Shown here: piece by piece, positions 1 to 9,132 of the stretch | Layout of the letters: each line of letters begins with the position of its first letter | Numbering within the stretch: position 1 is the stretch's first letter | Assembly: GCF_027706145.1 (NCBI RefSeq) | Contig: NZ_JAQFWW010000002.1 | Coordinates: 1-64,000 of the forward strand | Length of the DNA: 64,000 bases | Direction of reading: 5' to 3' | Source of the DNA: Bacillus changyiensis | GTDB lineage: Bacteria; Bacillota; Bacilli; Bacillales; Bacillaceae | Made by a program: the position numbers and the translations under genes | The notes under the pieces: generated by a model | Databases searched by the model: none | The model's input: only the letters and a program-made list of their open reading frames with translations | Told to the model about the DNA's origin: nothing

Positions 1-106
1 TCCGCCGCTAACCTTTCGGGAGCAAGCTCCCTATGGTCCGCTCGACTTGCATGTATTAGGCACGCCGCCAGCGTTCGTCCTGAGCCAGGATCAAACTCTC
101 CATAAA
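1..106 (-). rRNA. 16S ribosomal RNA, 5' end (partial)
   Basis: Read on the minus strand, this stretch contains the near-universal 16S 5' sequence AGAGTTTGATCCTGGCTCAG (the 27F primer site), followed by the GACGAACGCTGGCGGCGTGC block and the start of variable region V1. Only about the first 106 nucleotides lie in the window; the gene continues beyond position 1. The mature 5' end near 106 is placed by analogy with Bacillus 16S. A leader and two promoters lie at higher coordinates. Confidence 0.97.
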
Positions 107-251
107 ATGGAGTGCAGATTAATTCGTCACTTGTGACGACATCTGCCCTGACTTGCACTAAATGTGCTTTGTATTTCTTGAATTAACAGGTACGTTTTGT
201 CTTGTTTAGTTTTCAAAGATCATTTTCACCTCTCAAAGAGGCGACTTTATT

Positions 252-281
252 AGTATAACATTCTATCAGAATCAATGTCAA
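252..281 (-). promoter_or_regulatory. rRNA operon promoter, proximal (P2-like)
   Basis: On the minus strand a perfect TTGACA (276-281) is followed after 18 bases by TATACT (252-257), a strong sigma-A promoter. The transcript then runs through a leader containing CTTTGAAAACTAAAC, a boxA-like leader sequence typical of Bacillus 16S genes, into the 16S gene. Confidence 0.8.
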
Positions 282-332
282 TACTTTTTTTAATCGTTTT
301 TTTATAAAGCCGTCTTGTTAAGGACGAATATT

Positions 333-361
333 AATATACCATCTATTTATGATTTGTACAA
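333..361 (-). promoter_or_regulatory. rRNA operon promoter, distal (P1-like)
   Basis: TTGTAC (356-361) and TATATT (333-338) on the minus strand are 17 bases apart, about 80 bases upstream of the stronger proximal promoter. Tandem P1/P2 promoters are the rule for Bacillus rrn operons, which supports this weaker match. Confidence 0.55.
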
Positions 362-1060
362 TAGTTTTTTTAAAAAAATAATAATCAAAGTAAAAGAAAC
401 TTTTTCCTCTTAATACAGAGGCTGTTTTGATCTTGGCTAATTAATCTTGTAAATAGTCACTTACTATACAAGAAAATCTCTATAATTCTAGTTAAAAGCT
501 TTTTCTTAGTCGTGATGAGATGTCTCATTTACACATTTAAAGGTAAACTTGCCTGTTGTAACTAATCTAAAATAATTCACTTGGCCATATCAATCGTCAA
601 GTAATTGAATATGTGTATTTAAAAGAAAATCGTTGGTTTCTTAAAGCGGTTATTAAACTAGAAGAATATATAAGGAAAGTTTAAAACTCGATGCTGTTTA
701 GGCTCATTGACAAAACGTTTAAGTTGTTTATATTACTTCAATTTAAATTCCTTATCAAATCAAGTTTTTTCTATATAAAGTATAGGTCCATTAATCGAGT
801 TAGACAAAAATATTAAACTTGAGCATTGTAACCGTTGTTGGTTCTATCCTTATAATGTGCTTCTGCAACGCAGAAAACAAATGCTAATTTTGAGACGTAG
901 TGAATGTAAACTTGCGAACTTTATGTTATAAAAAATAATCACTTAAAACTAGGAAAATATGAATTTTTTTCTAATATTATATATGTTACCTTGAATTTGT
1001 ATAGATTTACAATTATTATGAATTTAGTTAATGGAAGATAAGGAGGTTAGAAAAATTAGT
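362..1060. other. AT-rich intergenic region, no gene seen
   Basis: About 700 bases of AT-rich sequence upstream of the rRNA operon with stops in every frame. I find no coding region, RNA gene or convincing hairpin terminator here. Confidence 0.6.
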
Positions 1061-1361
1061 TAGCGGTTTCTCGTTTCCAGACGTATCGATCCTTCGGTAT
1101 ATTTGTTGAATGTATGCAAAGACAACCTGGGCTTGATGTCCATGATGTGAAAGGGAATCCGTAAAATGATTTGATCTTTGTCCGGTGTTTTCGATTTTGC
1201 TTCAGGTTTGCGTTCTTCAATTCTTGTAATACCACCTTGCTTTTAGCAAGTCAATTGTTACGATATTGAACTTTGTGACGGATCGTCTCTGAGAACAGAG
1301 AAAGCTGTTCTTTATCTTTGGCAATACACTTGTTTTCTAAACTCTAAATTTCTTGTTTCAT

Positions 1362-1547
1362 TCATGTCCGAGACATTGCATTATGTGCTGAGGCATTCGT
1401 TTTCAATTTGGAGCCGTCGATGCACATATGCTCGCTCAATTTCATCGATTGTTTTTCAAAAATCGATATGTGACCCATCTGGAGGGTTTCCTTCGGACAA
1501 ACAACGGAACAGAATGTTTTCGCGGAGGAAAGTGGTATGGTACCCAT
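1362..1547 (-). pseudogene. Transposase fragment (IS1182-like)
   Basis: The minus-strand reading frame contains IDGSKLKTNASAHNAMS, which strongly resembles the IDGTKxKANASKHKAMS block of IS1182-type DDE transposases, including the first catalytic aspartate region. Only about 60 codons are open. Reading on toward position 1060, the frame is broken by several stops, and no terminal repeats are recognised. It is a decayed remnant lying next to the GC-richer bacteriocin island, so it may mark how that island arrived; that link is inference. Confidence 0.45.
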
Positions 1548-2361
<814 letters not shown>

Positions 2362-2432
2362 TCAAAGGGATACCGGTTGCAGTCGCCGCGGCCTAACATA
2401 GCGAGTTCAGCAAGCCCTTGGAAGTCCCGCTT

Positions 2433-2545
2433 TTGTATAAGCGATTATAGCGGGCTGCGTGGGGACATTTTTTACTACTTTGCTGTTAGCATACGATCAT
2501 CACTGACCTATATAACCGAGACTTTCCGCATTCCATTTGTCAAAA
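2433..2545 (+). pseudogene. Remnant of the bacteriocin-associated membrane protein gene (copy A)
   Basis: From TTGTATAAGCG onward this segment aligns base by base with the start of the intact gene at 4649. Both contain the blocks corresponding to TATAAGCG, GCGGGC, and GACCTATAT(A/G)A(C/T)CGAGAC. The copy has a stop at codon 6 and several small deletions. Sequence just upstream (about 2365-2432) also matches the segment at about 4595-4645. It shows that the intact bacteriocin gene was once followed by its own copy of the membrane-protein gene. Confidence 0.75.
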
Positions 2546-3060
2546 AAGTTAACTTATATTATTTGCTTTAATTTAAAGATCAAAACATCCAGGTCAAATG
2601 ATCTTGTCTTACTGCCCACCTGCCATGTCGGTGCGAGAATATTTTTCCCCAGAAGCATTTACTAGCTGGTCATTTTTATTGCTGCGATCCCTGCACAGTT
2701 TCATACGTTCTTAATAGTTGCTCTCCTTCCTATATATCGCATGGGAAGGAGATACTTTTTAGTGCCCTGCCAAAACACCAAACCAAGTTTTGAGTAGGAA
2801 TTCTTTTGCTAGATCTAGTTCGTAGTTTTAATAGGAAGGAGTAGGATGTAAAAGTCTGAACAAGGGGGAAGGAAAAACACAACATTGTGTCCAGCTTATA
2901 AGGTATTAGTACAGTTCATTATTCAGGCGGTTCGACAAGAAACAATTTCATTGTTTCCCAGTCGACGATAGGTTTCTCAATTCCTTATAAGAACAAATGA
3001 GATTATTGTATTGATAAAAAAAGGAATTGATGCTTGTGACAAAGAACAAATAAGTATGTC
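2546..3060. other. No gene recognised
   Basis: About 500 bases between the first bacteriocin copy and the second leader. Frames are closed and I see no homologous block of the cluster here. Presumably this is decayed sequence. Confidence 0.5.
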
Positions 3061-3176
3061 ACGGCACCACCAACAAGGACAAGAAAAAACCGCTTCCGTA
3101 CTAATATGGAAGGGAACGATGATAAATTAGCGAAAAGAGTAAAAATAGTCAAATGAATGAGGAGGAATCAAATAAA

Positions 3177-3296
3177 ATGACCCCCGTTTTTTATAGGCAA
3201 ATGAGGAAAACCTTAAACCAAACAATCAAGGCGACATTCGCTGTGTTGAAGATGTCCTCAGTAGACATCAAATTTGATCGGAGGTGCAGATGTTGA
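3177..3296 (+). pseudogene. Truncated bacteriocin gene, now a 39-codon leader ORF (copy B)
   Basis: This ORF starts after a GAGGAGG site and encodes a peptide whose middle, KATFAVLKMS, matches [10 protein letters not shown] in the signal peptide of the intact bacteriocin; the preceding RKTLNQTI matches RKPLTRKV. The upstream 115 bases also match the intact gene's leader. After codon 27 similarity ends and the frame runs into the following ABC gene, stopping at 3294-3296, inside that gene. The secreted bacteriocin part is gone. Because stop and start overlap, the remnant could couple translation to the ABC gene; that is inference. Confidence 0.75.
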
Positions 3297-3985
3297 TTGA
3301 AGCCCAAGGCATTTCAGTAGCAATTGGTGGGCGGTCCGTGCTGGACGATGAAACCGTTCGTTGTACGCCTGGGATCATGACAGCCCTCGTTGGTCCAAGT
3401 GGATGTGGAAAGACCACGCTCTTGCACTGTCTCGGGCTGTTACTGCCTGTGGATAAGGGACGCATTTTGATCAACGGAGACGATGTCACAAACTACGGCA
3501 CTACGGCACGGCGCAGGTTCTGGCGTGATCAAGCGGCGTTCATACTTCAGGATTACGGCATTATGGATGAGGAGACGGTCGCCTTCAATGTAACCATGCA
3601 GGCGACCGTCCTGGGACGACGTGTCACAGGAAACCAAGAAAGGTTGGCACAGGTGCTTGAGCAGACAGGTCTCCAAGGTCGAGAAGGTGAATTGGCCAGT
3701 CACCTGAGTGGAGGTGAGAAGCAGCGACTCGCACTGGCTCGTGCCATCTATAAGGACGCTGCATTCCTATTCGTCGATGAGCCCACCGCCTCACTCGACA
3801 CAGCTAATAGACGAATGGTCATCGATTTGTTTGCAGACTTCGCCGCGCGCGGCCGTACCGTCATTGTGTCGACGCACGATTCTGAAATGATCGACGCGTG
3901 TGGAGCCAAGCATAAGGTTGGTTCCAACAGTGCGTCACATCACTCGGCGAATAGCGATCCTACTAGCTTAGGAGGGTCCTCATGA
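3290..3985 (+). CDS. ABC transporter ATP-binding protein, bacteriocin cluster
   Basis: A 231-residue ATPase of the MacB/LolD type. Walker A GPSGCGKTT lies near residue 35, the signature LSGGEKQRLALARA near 142, Walker B FLFVDEPTASLD near 165, and the switch histidine in VIVSTHD near 200. It is the energy subunit expected to work with the membrane protein at 4649-6622 in export of, or immunity to, the lactococcin-972-type bacteriocin, as in other clusters of this family. The ATG at 3290 is preferred over the GTG at 3284 because GGAGG sits 5 bases before it. The region after the histidine is an unusual serine/histidine-rich tail. Its stop overlaps the next start by 4 bases (ATGA). Confidence 0.88.
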   Translation: MLIEAQGISVAIGGRSVLDDETVRCTPGIMTALVGPSGCGKTTLLHCLGLLLPVDKGRILINGDDVTNYGTTARRRFWRDQAAFILQDYGIMDEETVAFNVTMQATVLGRRVTGNQERLAQVLEQTGLQGREGELASHLSGGEKQRLALARAIYKDAAFLFVDEPTASLDTANRRMVIDLFADFAARGRTVIVSTHDSEMIDACGAKHKVGSNSASHHSANSDPTSLGGSS

Positions 3986-4341
3986 AATCATCCTCTAAAA
4001 TCATGATCGGTGTTGTTGTTGGCTTACTGCTGGTAGTGGGGGCAGCTGCGCTCCTAAACGGTTGGATCCCATTATCAAGGGACACGTATCCATCGTGTGA
4101 CAAGCTCCCAACTGTAGCAGAGGCCAATGCGGCACTCACCAGACATCAAGACCTCGCCGAGGAGATCAAATCGCTTAGTGATGGTGGCATTGATATTGAA
4201 GTAGGCAAGCCGTGTCCCGATGACCAGAATCGAGGGCTGATCATGGTCAGATATGGTTCGAAATCCGAGCGTGACAACATCTCCGATTTACTCAGCCGCC
4301 GCGACGGCTTTGGGATTCCTGTGCATCTGGTGAAGCGCTAA
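3982..4341 (+). CDS. Small membrane-anchored protein of the bacteriocin cluster
   Basis: A 119-residue protein I do not recognise. One hydrophobic segment (about residues 7-25) follows a short positive N-terminus, giving a signal anchor or uncleaved signal. The rest is hydrophilic and probably outside the cell. It has two cysteines, at SCDKLP and KPCPDD, that could form one disulfide. ATGA overlap with the ABC gene means translational coupling. By position it may assist immunity or export, as small accessory proteins do in bacteriocin loci, but nothing in the sequence proves a role. It is the only cluster gene with no visible second copy. Confidence 0.7.
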   Translation: MKSSSKIMIGVVVGLLLVVGAAALLNGWIPLSRDTYPSCDKLPTVAEANAALTRHQDLAEEIKSLSDGGIDIEVGKPCPDDQNRGLIMVRYGSKSERDNISDLLSRRDGFGIPVHLVKR

Positions 4342-4548
4342 GGCTGACTTCTGCACAGCTATTCGGTGTAAATACTGCCTGTCGCTTGTGTGCAAGGCTA
4401 GCTTGCGTATATCGTCAATCCGAACCTGACGCTGACCACGTTGGCCGGCTGTACATCATGGGGCCTTCGGAATAGTAGGTAGCGGTTACATATTAGTTGA
4501 AGAGTAAAAATATTGACAAAAATAGTCGCATGAATGAGGAGGAACGAT

Positions 4549-4656
4549 ATGGAAAAACATGATTCGCTAATCAAGGCCATTACGCTAGGCCGCAGCGATA
4601 CCCGGGGCCTAGTATGGCGAGTTTCAAATAGTTCTGGAGGACTCAATCGTGTATAA
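4549..4656 (+). pseudogene. Internally deleted bacteriocin gene as a 35-codon leader ORF (copy C)
   Basis: Again a GAGGAGG site and a short ORF. The segment AATCAAGGC(C)ATTACGCT matches AATCAAGGCGACATTCGCT of copy B. It then jumps to sequence matching the region just downstream of the intact bacteriocin's stop (about 2365-2410), so nearly the whole bacteriocin is deleted. The ORF ends at 4654-4656, overlapping the GTG start of the membrane-protein gene at 4649. Confidence 0.65.
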
Positions 4657-6622
4657 GCGTATTGTAGCAGCTGTCGCGGGCGCGTTATTTGCTTTACTCG
4701 CTCTACTGGCGGCGATCATTACCGACCTATATGATCGAGACTATCCTCAGTCCATTGGTGTCGAGAACAGGGTTAGCCTCAACTTCAGTGAATCGAATTT
4801 TTCCATCACTGAAGCGTTTAAGAAGCTGGAGGAACTTGATGCGCGCTGGGATCTAGGGCTGGTAAAGGTAGCGCCTGACTTAGCTAACGACGGCGATGGT
4901 CAAATATTCGTAGCACTTAACGATGGAAATCTTCCCGCCGAATTTACTTGGTTCGGTGGCGAAGGTGTAGGGAAAATTGTCGGCAAAGAACGACTAACCA
5001 CCTCCTATCCAGATGGGTTCTATCTCGTAACCGGCGAAAGCACTCACTTGGGCGAATTCGAAGACACGCTGAAAAGTGCAGGTGTGAAGGTTGACCGCGG
5101 GGAAGCTTCAATTTTTAACAGCCTTGAATTTGTGGTGCGGGAAAGAGGATTTACTGCCGCCCTTCTTGCTGCGTTTGCGCTAATTGCAACGCTAGCACTG
5201 TTCTGGTTGTCACTGAAGGCGAGAGGGCGAGCCCTCCGGGTTCTTGGTGGTTGCCCGACCGTGCGTATCCAGGTACAGGATCTAGCCGGTTTCGGGGGTG
5301 CGCTACTGTTTTCAGCCGGCGTCGTAGCATTGGCTGCAGCGGGGTATGTAGGTTTGTTTCATGGCTGGGTGTACGTCGGCACCTTCCTCAAGGCGTTGGT
5401 AAGCCTACAGGTTGCCGTCATCGCCGTATCCCTGCTCGCTGCGCTTATTATGTCAGCCTCTGCATGGCCAAGTGCTACTATGCTCGCTACCAGACAACCG
5501 GCGATCAAGAGCCTCCGTTCGGCTGCGATCGTGATCCAGGCTCTAACGTTCCTCCTTGTGGTGGCTGCAGCTGGGCCTGCTTGGTCTGCATACAAACACT
5601 CATCCGCAATGGCTGCTGAGATGGCGCAGTGGAAGAAACTCTCAGACCAGGTCGCTATTGTGTTCGCAACAGACGTTAACGAGATGAAACACATGGAACC
5701 TCGGATTGGTAAGCTGGTAAAAGATGCTGAATCGCTTAATAAAGTCGCTCTTTCCTACACATACACTAAAGACATGCAAATGCCAGTCGATTTTGGAAAG
5801 TACTCGGCCATCTCTTTTGTAAACCAGCGTTGGCTCGACCTGGTAACCACGGATACACCACAAAAAGCTGTTACATCTGTACCTAACCACAGCATTCCAG
5901 ATGGGCTTGTCAAAATGATTCGAGAAGAGGCTGAGCTTTTGTCGAGGAAAAAACTTTCCGATAATCGGTTCGCAAAGTTCAAGTTCTTGCGGCCGGTCGA
6001 CGGGTTCCAGCTGCCGGTCGCCCAAGGAGGCGGCGGCGAAAGGCTACACTTTGCGGACGATGTTCTCGTCGTTGTCGTACCTTCGCTATACGACACCTAT
6101 AACGATTCTACCTTGACATCTATGGTTTCGGGTAGCAACATCATGTTCACCGGCGTAACTCCTACACAACAATTGTTAAAGAAACATGGTCTTGATGTGA
6201 AGGCGTTGCGCGATCGTGGTATCAAAGGTGAACTGAAGGTTGTCTATGTGGCCGAAGAAGGAATTCTTCAGGCGCAGTTCGCAGCATATGTTGTGTGGTT
6301 GCTAAATCTTGCGCTGATTGCATTGGTTATTGCTTTCACTGTCGCTGCAGCGATCAGTGCGATGATTACCGCAATGCTACAGGCTAAGCGTGACTTCCCG
6401 CTACGGGTGGCAGGCCAATCATGGGTACAGATTCTCCAAAGCCGCGTTGCCAAGGAATTGCTTGCTGGGGTTGGACTCGTGGGCGTCGTTGTCTTGCTCC
6501 AAAGGCCTGATGAGATTGGGGCTGTAGTTGTGGCCGCGGTGTATGGGTTACTTGTTGTGCCATTGAGCCATCTGTTTGCCGCACGTTGGTGTTTCAATAG
6601 CGTCAGTAGACGCCGAATTTGA
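4649..6622 (+). CDS. Bacteriocin-associated integral membrane protein (DUF1430-like)
   Basis: A 657-residue protein with one N-terminal membrane segment (about 5-25), a long extracellular region, a central block of four membrane segments (about 170-320), a second extracellular region and three C-terminal segments (about 550-650). This FtsX/MacB-like layout is that of the bacteriocin-associated integral membrane family found beside lactococcin 972 genes, where it acts with an ABC ATPase, probably giving immunity or export. The GTG start has GGAGG 8 bases upstream and overlaps the preceding leader ORF. It lies about 300 bases after the small membrane protein gene. Its ATPase partner is upstream at 3290; a broken ATPase copy follows directly. 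Confidence 0.82.
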   Translation: MYKRIVAAVAGALFALLALLAAIITDLYDRDYPQSIGVENRVSLNFSESNFSITEAFKKLEELDARWDLGLVKVAPDLANDGDGQIFVALNDGNLPAEFTWFGGEGVGKIVGKERLTTSYPDGFYLVTGESTHLGEFEDTLKSAGVKVDRGEASIFNSLEFVVRERGFTAALLAAFALIATLALFWLSLKARGRALRVLGGCPTVRIQVQDLAGFGGALLFSAGVVALAAAGYVGLFHGWVYVGTFLKALVSLQVAVIAVSLLAALIMSASAWPSATMLATRQPAIKSLRSAAIVIQALTFLLVVAAAGPAWSAYKHSSAMAAEMAQWKKLSDQVAIVFATDVNEMKHMEPRIGKLVKDAESLNKVALSYTYTKDMQMPVDFGKYSAISFVNQRWLDLVTTDTPQKAVTSVPNHSIPDGLVKMIREEAELLSRKKLSDNRFAKFKFLRPVDGFQLPVAQGGGGERLHFADDVLVVVVPSLYDTYNDSTLTSMVSGSNIMFTGVTPTQQLLKKHGLDVKALRDRGIKGELKVVYVAEEGILQAQFAAYVVWLLNLALIALVIAFTVAAAISAMITAMLQAKRDFPLRVAGQSWVQILQSRVAKELLAGVGLVGVVVLLQRPDEIGAVVVAAVYGLLVVPLSHLFAARWCFNSVSRRRI

Positions 6623-6629
6623 TTGGGCA

Positions 6630-6731
6630 TTGATTCAAGCCTAGGGCGTTTCAATTGCGAGCGGTCCGTGTTTGACGGTGGGCCGTTCGTTTCATGCCCA
6701 GAATCATGATACCCCTAAATGGTAGCCAGAT
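6630..6731 (+). pseudogene. Remnant of the ABC ATPase gene 5' end (copy C)
   Basis: Starting 8 bases after the membrane-protein stop, the sequence matches the first hundred bases of the ABC gene at 3290. Shared blocks are TTGATTxAAGCCxAxGGC, GCGGTCCGTG, ACCGTTCG/GCCGTTCG, and ATCATGA(C/T)A. It has a deletion and several substitutions and stops before Walker A. It reveals an ancestral order of bacteriocin, membrane protein, ATPase. Confidence 0.75.
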
Positions 6732-6849
6732 GGTGTCTGAAAACGGAAATAGATTCATTATGTCTTTCTCAAATATAACAACATACTAAAATTAACTTCT
6801 ACATATTATATTATGTTTTTGGTAAGCCTTTAAAACTTTGCAAAATGAC

Positions 6850-6878
6850 TTGTCGACTGTATTTTTTTCTAGTATAGT
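6850..6878 (+). promoter_or_regulatory. Promoter of the thiT transcript
   Basis: TTGTCG (6850-6855) and TATAGT (6873-6878) are separated by 17 bases, about 25 bases before the TPP riboswitch aptamer. Confidence 0.6.
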
Positions 6879-6901
6879 GAAATATAATTAAATATATGAT
6901 G

Positions 6902-6985
6902 ACCACAAGGGGAGCCTTCAGGCTGAGAGTGAACATTGTTCTGACCCTTTGAACCTGTTAGTTAACGCTAGCGTAGGGATGTGGC
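6902..6985 (+). promoter_or_regulatory. TPP riboswitch (THI box) for thiT
   Basis: It carries the conserved THI-box elements in order: ACCACAAGGGGAGCC, GGCTGAGAGT, the TGACCCTTTGAACCTG core, the GTTAACGCTAGCGTAGGGA segment, and the closing TGTGGC that pairs with the start. Binding of thiamine pyrophosphate should favour the terminator at 7010-7058 and shut off the downstream thiamine transporter gene. Confidence 0.95.
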
Positions 6986-7009
6986 AAAGTGATATATACC
7001 TCTGCATAA

Positions 7010-7058
7010 AAAGCAGTGCGTGGAAACTTATGCACCTTCCCCCGCACTGCTTTTTTAT
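7010..7058 (+). terminator. Riboswitch-controlled terminator
   Basis: AAGCAGTGCG pairs with CGCACTGCTT across a loop of about 20 bases and is followed by a T run. It lies between the TPP aptamer and the thiT start, the standard place for the expression platform. Confidence 0.88.
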
Positions 7059-7092
7059 TTTCCCTTGTTGTTCATCAAAAGTGAGGGGAACT

Positions 7093-7665
7093 ATGAATCA
7101 TTCAAAACAACTTGTACAGCTGATTGAAATTGCAATGATGACAGGAATCGCCATTATTTTGGATACGATTTCTGGAATGTTTTTAAAAATGCCCCAAGGC
7201 GGCTCGATTGCAATCATGATGATTCCAATCTTTTTGATTTCTTTTAGACGAGGGGTGAAGGCAGGATTGACAACCGGATTTTTAACCGGGATTATGCAAT
7301 TTGTTACTGCAAACCTGCACGTTTACCAACCTATTCAAGTTTTTCTTGATTATTTTATCGCCTGCACTGTCATAGGAATGAGCGGGCTGTTCGCAGGACT
7401 CATTCGAAAAGCTTCATTGGAAAAACGGACAAAAAAAGTGATGACATATGTAGCAATTGGTGTCTTTTGCGGGAGCTTTTTAAAGTTTCTTGCCCACCTG
7501 ATTAGTGGTGTCGTCTTTTTTGGTGAATATGCACCTAAAGGGACACCTGTATGGCTTTATTCATTTATTTATAATGGAACATATATGCTTCCATCTTTTG
7601 TTGTTTGCGCAGTTGTCTCGGGCTTATTGCTACTGACAGCGCCGAGACTTTTGCAACAACGATAA
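7093..7665 (+). CDS. thiT: Thiamine transporter, ECF S component
   Basis: A 190-residue membrane protein with about six hydrophobic segments, the size and layout of ThiT (YuaJ), the thiamine-binding S component of an energy-coupling-factor transporter. It imports thiamine with the shared EcfAAT module encoded elsewhere. The QGGSIAIMMIP and W-containing segments fit the family. The ATG at 7093 follows GAGGGG. An open frame extends upstream to about 6949, but that part overlaps the riboswitch and terminator and is not coding. The TPP riboswitch upstream confirms the thiamine role. Confidence 0.92.
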   Translation: MNHSKQLVQLIEIAMMTGIAIILDTISGMFLKMPQGGSIAIMMIPIFLISFRRGVKAGLTTGFLTGIMQFVTANLHVYQPIQVFLDYFIACTVIGMSGLFAGLIRKASLEKRTKKVMTYVAIGVFCGSFLKFLAHLISGVVFFGEYAPKGTPVWLYSFIYNGTYMLPSFVVCAVVSGLLLLTAPRLLQQR

Positions 7666-7669
7666 CGCA

Positions 7670-7699
7670 AAAAACAGCGGGTTGCCCGCTGTTTTTTTT
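7670..7699 (+). terminator. Terminator after thiT
   Basis: AACAGCGGG pairs with CCCGCTGTT around a 2-base loop and is followed by eight T residues. On the minus strand the matching A run gives a T tail too, so it could also end any transcript from the sortase remnant. Confidence 0.85.
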
Positions 7700-7999
7700 A
7701 TGATTCTATTAAATTAGCTACCAATACATAACGTTTCGGTGCTGAACCGATGAAATCAAACGGATAACAGGTTGAAACAGTTAACGTTGCTCTCAGCTTT
7801 GGAACAATAACTGTTCGATCATCCGCATCAACAATCCGAACTTTTTTCACTTTGTACGTGAAAGTTCCGTAAGCCGCCTCCACAATTAACCGATCCCCCT
7901 TCCCCACTTGACCAAGCTTTCTGAAAATGGTATTTCGATGACCTGATAACACGAATTATCAGCCTCTCCCGGTAGAACAGAACCCGCAAAATGCCCGAC
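7698..7999 (-). pseudogene. Class D sortase, truncated and frameshifted
   Basis: The C-terminal 84 codons contain LSGHRNTIFRKL (catalytic His), DDRTVIVPKLRATLTVSTCYPF (catalytic Cys in TLTVSTC) and a YVLVANL end, all typical of class D sortases. Just upstream, another frame encodes GVGHFAGSVLPGEADNS, the block that should directly precede LSGHR. A one-base deletion near 7951 splits the two. The N-terminal third, including the membrane anchor, is missing and stops follow. The active-site residues are preserved in the fragment, but the gene cannot make a full sortase. Confidence 0.8.
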
Positions 8000-8141
8000 T
8001 CCTTTTTACAGTACATACCTTATCTTTTGATTATAATGGAATTATTTTATCTATAATATTTCATTCTATTTTCGTTATAAGGCATAATCTTTATCTCTAT
8101 TGAATGTAATATAGTAAAGCTTTAGAAGAGGAGGTATAAAA

Positions 8142-8330
8142 GTGAACCCTTACTATATGATGCTGTTATGTTATCTTTTATCTATCTTCCATTTTTTAAT
8201 AGGGTACAGGGAAGCTTTGAAAATCAGTGAAGCTGACGGATTGGTTAACGGGACAACAATGATCTCCTCTATTCCGTTCGGTGTCATTTTTGCTTTTTTC
8301 TCTCATTATTTTTGGAAGATGACAATATAG
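8142..8330 (+). CDS. Small membrane protein, unknown
   Basis: A 62-residue peptide starting at GTG 8142, 8 bases after a strong AGAGGAGG site. Two hydrophobic stretches (about 5-20 and 40-58) flank a polar middle, suggesting a two-pass membrane protein. I do not recognise the family. It ends about 50 bases before pcp on the same strand and may share its transcript. Confidence 0.6.
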   Translation: MNPYYMMLLCYLLSIFHFLIGYREALKISEADGLVNGTTMISSIPFGVIFAFFSHYFWKMTI

Positions 8331-8377
8331 GATTTGTTAATAAATGTGGCGAATTCCATAATGAAAGGAGTGGTTTT

Positions 8378-9025
8378 ATGAAAAAGAAAGTACTGCTAAC
8401 AGGTTTTGATCCTTTTGGTGGCGAATCGATCAATCCATCATGGGAAACAGTTAAACACCTTCACGGAGAGACAATAAATGAGATTTCCATTATTGCTGAA
8501 CAAGTTCCGACCGTTTTTCATCAATCAGCCCTTGTCTTGGAAAAAGCGATCCAAAAGCATTGTCCTGATGTTGTGATTTGTGTCGGACAAGCTGGCGGAA
8601 GACCACATATCACACCGGAGCGTGTCGCGATTAATATTGATGATGCTCGTATCCCTGATAATGATGGCCAGAAGCCCGTTGATGAACAAATTTCTGACCA
8701 TGCGCCAAATGCTTACTGGTCATCCCTTCCCATTAAACGAATTGTAAAACAGCTGAGAGAGCATGGTATTCCGGCGTCTATCTCTCATTCTGCTGGAACT
8801 TTTGTATGCAACCATTTATTTTATCAGTTAATGCATTTCATTGATCGATCTCAATCAATGATTAAAGGCGGATTTATCCATATTCCATTCCTACCTGAAC
8901 AAACGACTGATAAAAAAGAACCAAGCCTCAGTCTTGACATCATGATCAACGGATTGCGAATTGCTGCAGTCACTGCGGCCAGTCATGACATAGACATTCG
9001 TGAATCAGGCGGCTCACTTTGCTGA
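8378..9025 (+). CDS. pcp: Pyroglutamyl-peptidase I
   Basis: A 215-residue cysteine peptidase (family C15) that removes N-terminal pyroglutamate from peptides in the cytoplasm. It shows the VLLTGFDPFGG start, the glutamate in PERVAIN, the catalytic cysteine in GTFVCNHLFY and the histidine in GGFIHIPFLPEQ. Length and motif spacing match the B. subtilis and B. amyloliquefaciens enzymes. The start at 8378 has AAAGGAG upstream; the frame is open further upstream without function. Confidence 0.95.
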   Translation: MKKKVLLTGFDPFGGESINPSWETVKHLHGETINEISIIAEQVPTVFHQSALVLEKAIQKHCPDVVICVGQAGGRPHITPERVAINIDDARIPDNDGQKPVDEQISDHAPNAYWSSLPIKRIVKQLREHGIPASISHSAGTFVCNHLFYQLMHFIDRSQSMIKGGFIHIPFLPEQTTDKKEPSLSLDIMINGLRIAAVTAASHDIDIRESGGSLC

Positions 9026-9132
9026 CTCCCCGCCTTTCCTTCTTTTTACCCCACCTCAAAATAAAATCCATACGTGTTTTTCAGAAAAAAATGTCTACAC
9101 TAACAAAAAAAACAACCTAAAGGATGAGCAGG

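Noticed and set aside
5251-6654. Several open frames opposite or inside the bacteriocin-associated membrane protein
   Set aside because: They are shadows of the GC-richer real gene, with no motifs and no ribosome-binding sites.
6949-7092. Upstream extension of the thiT frame
   Set aside because: It overlaps the TPP riboswitch and its terminator and has no ribosome-binding site; the start at 7093 is clear.
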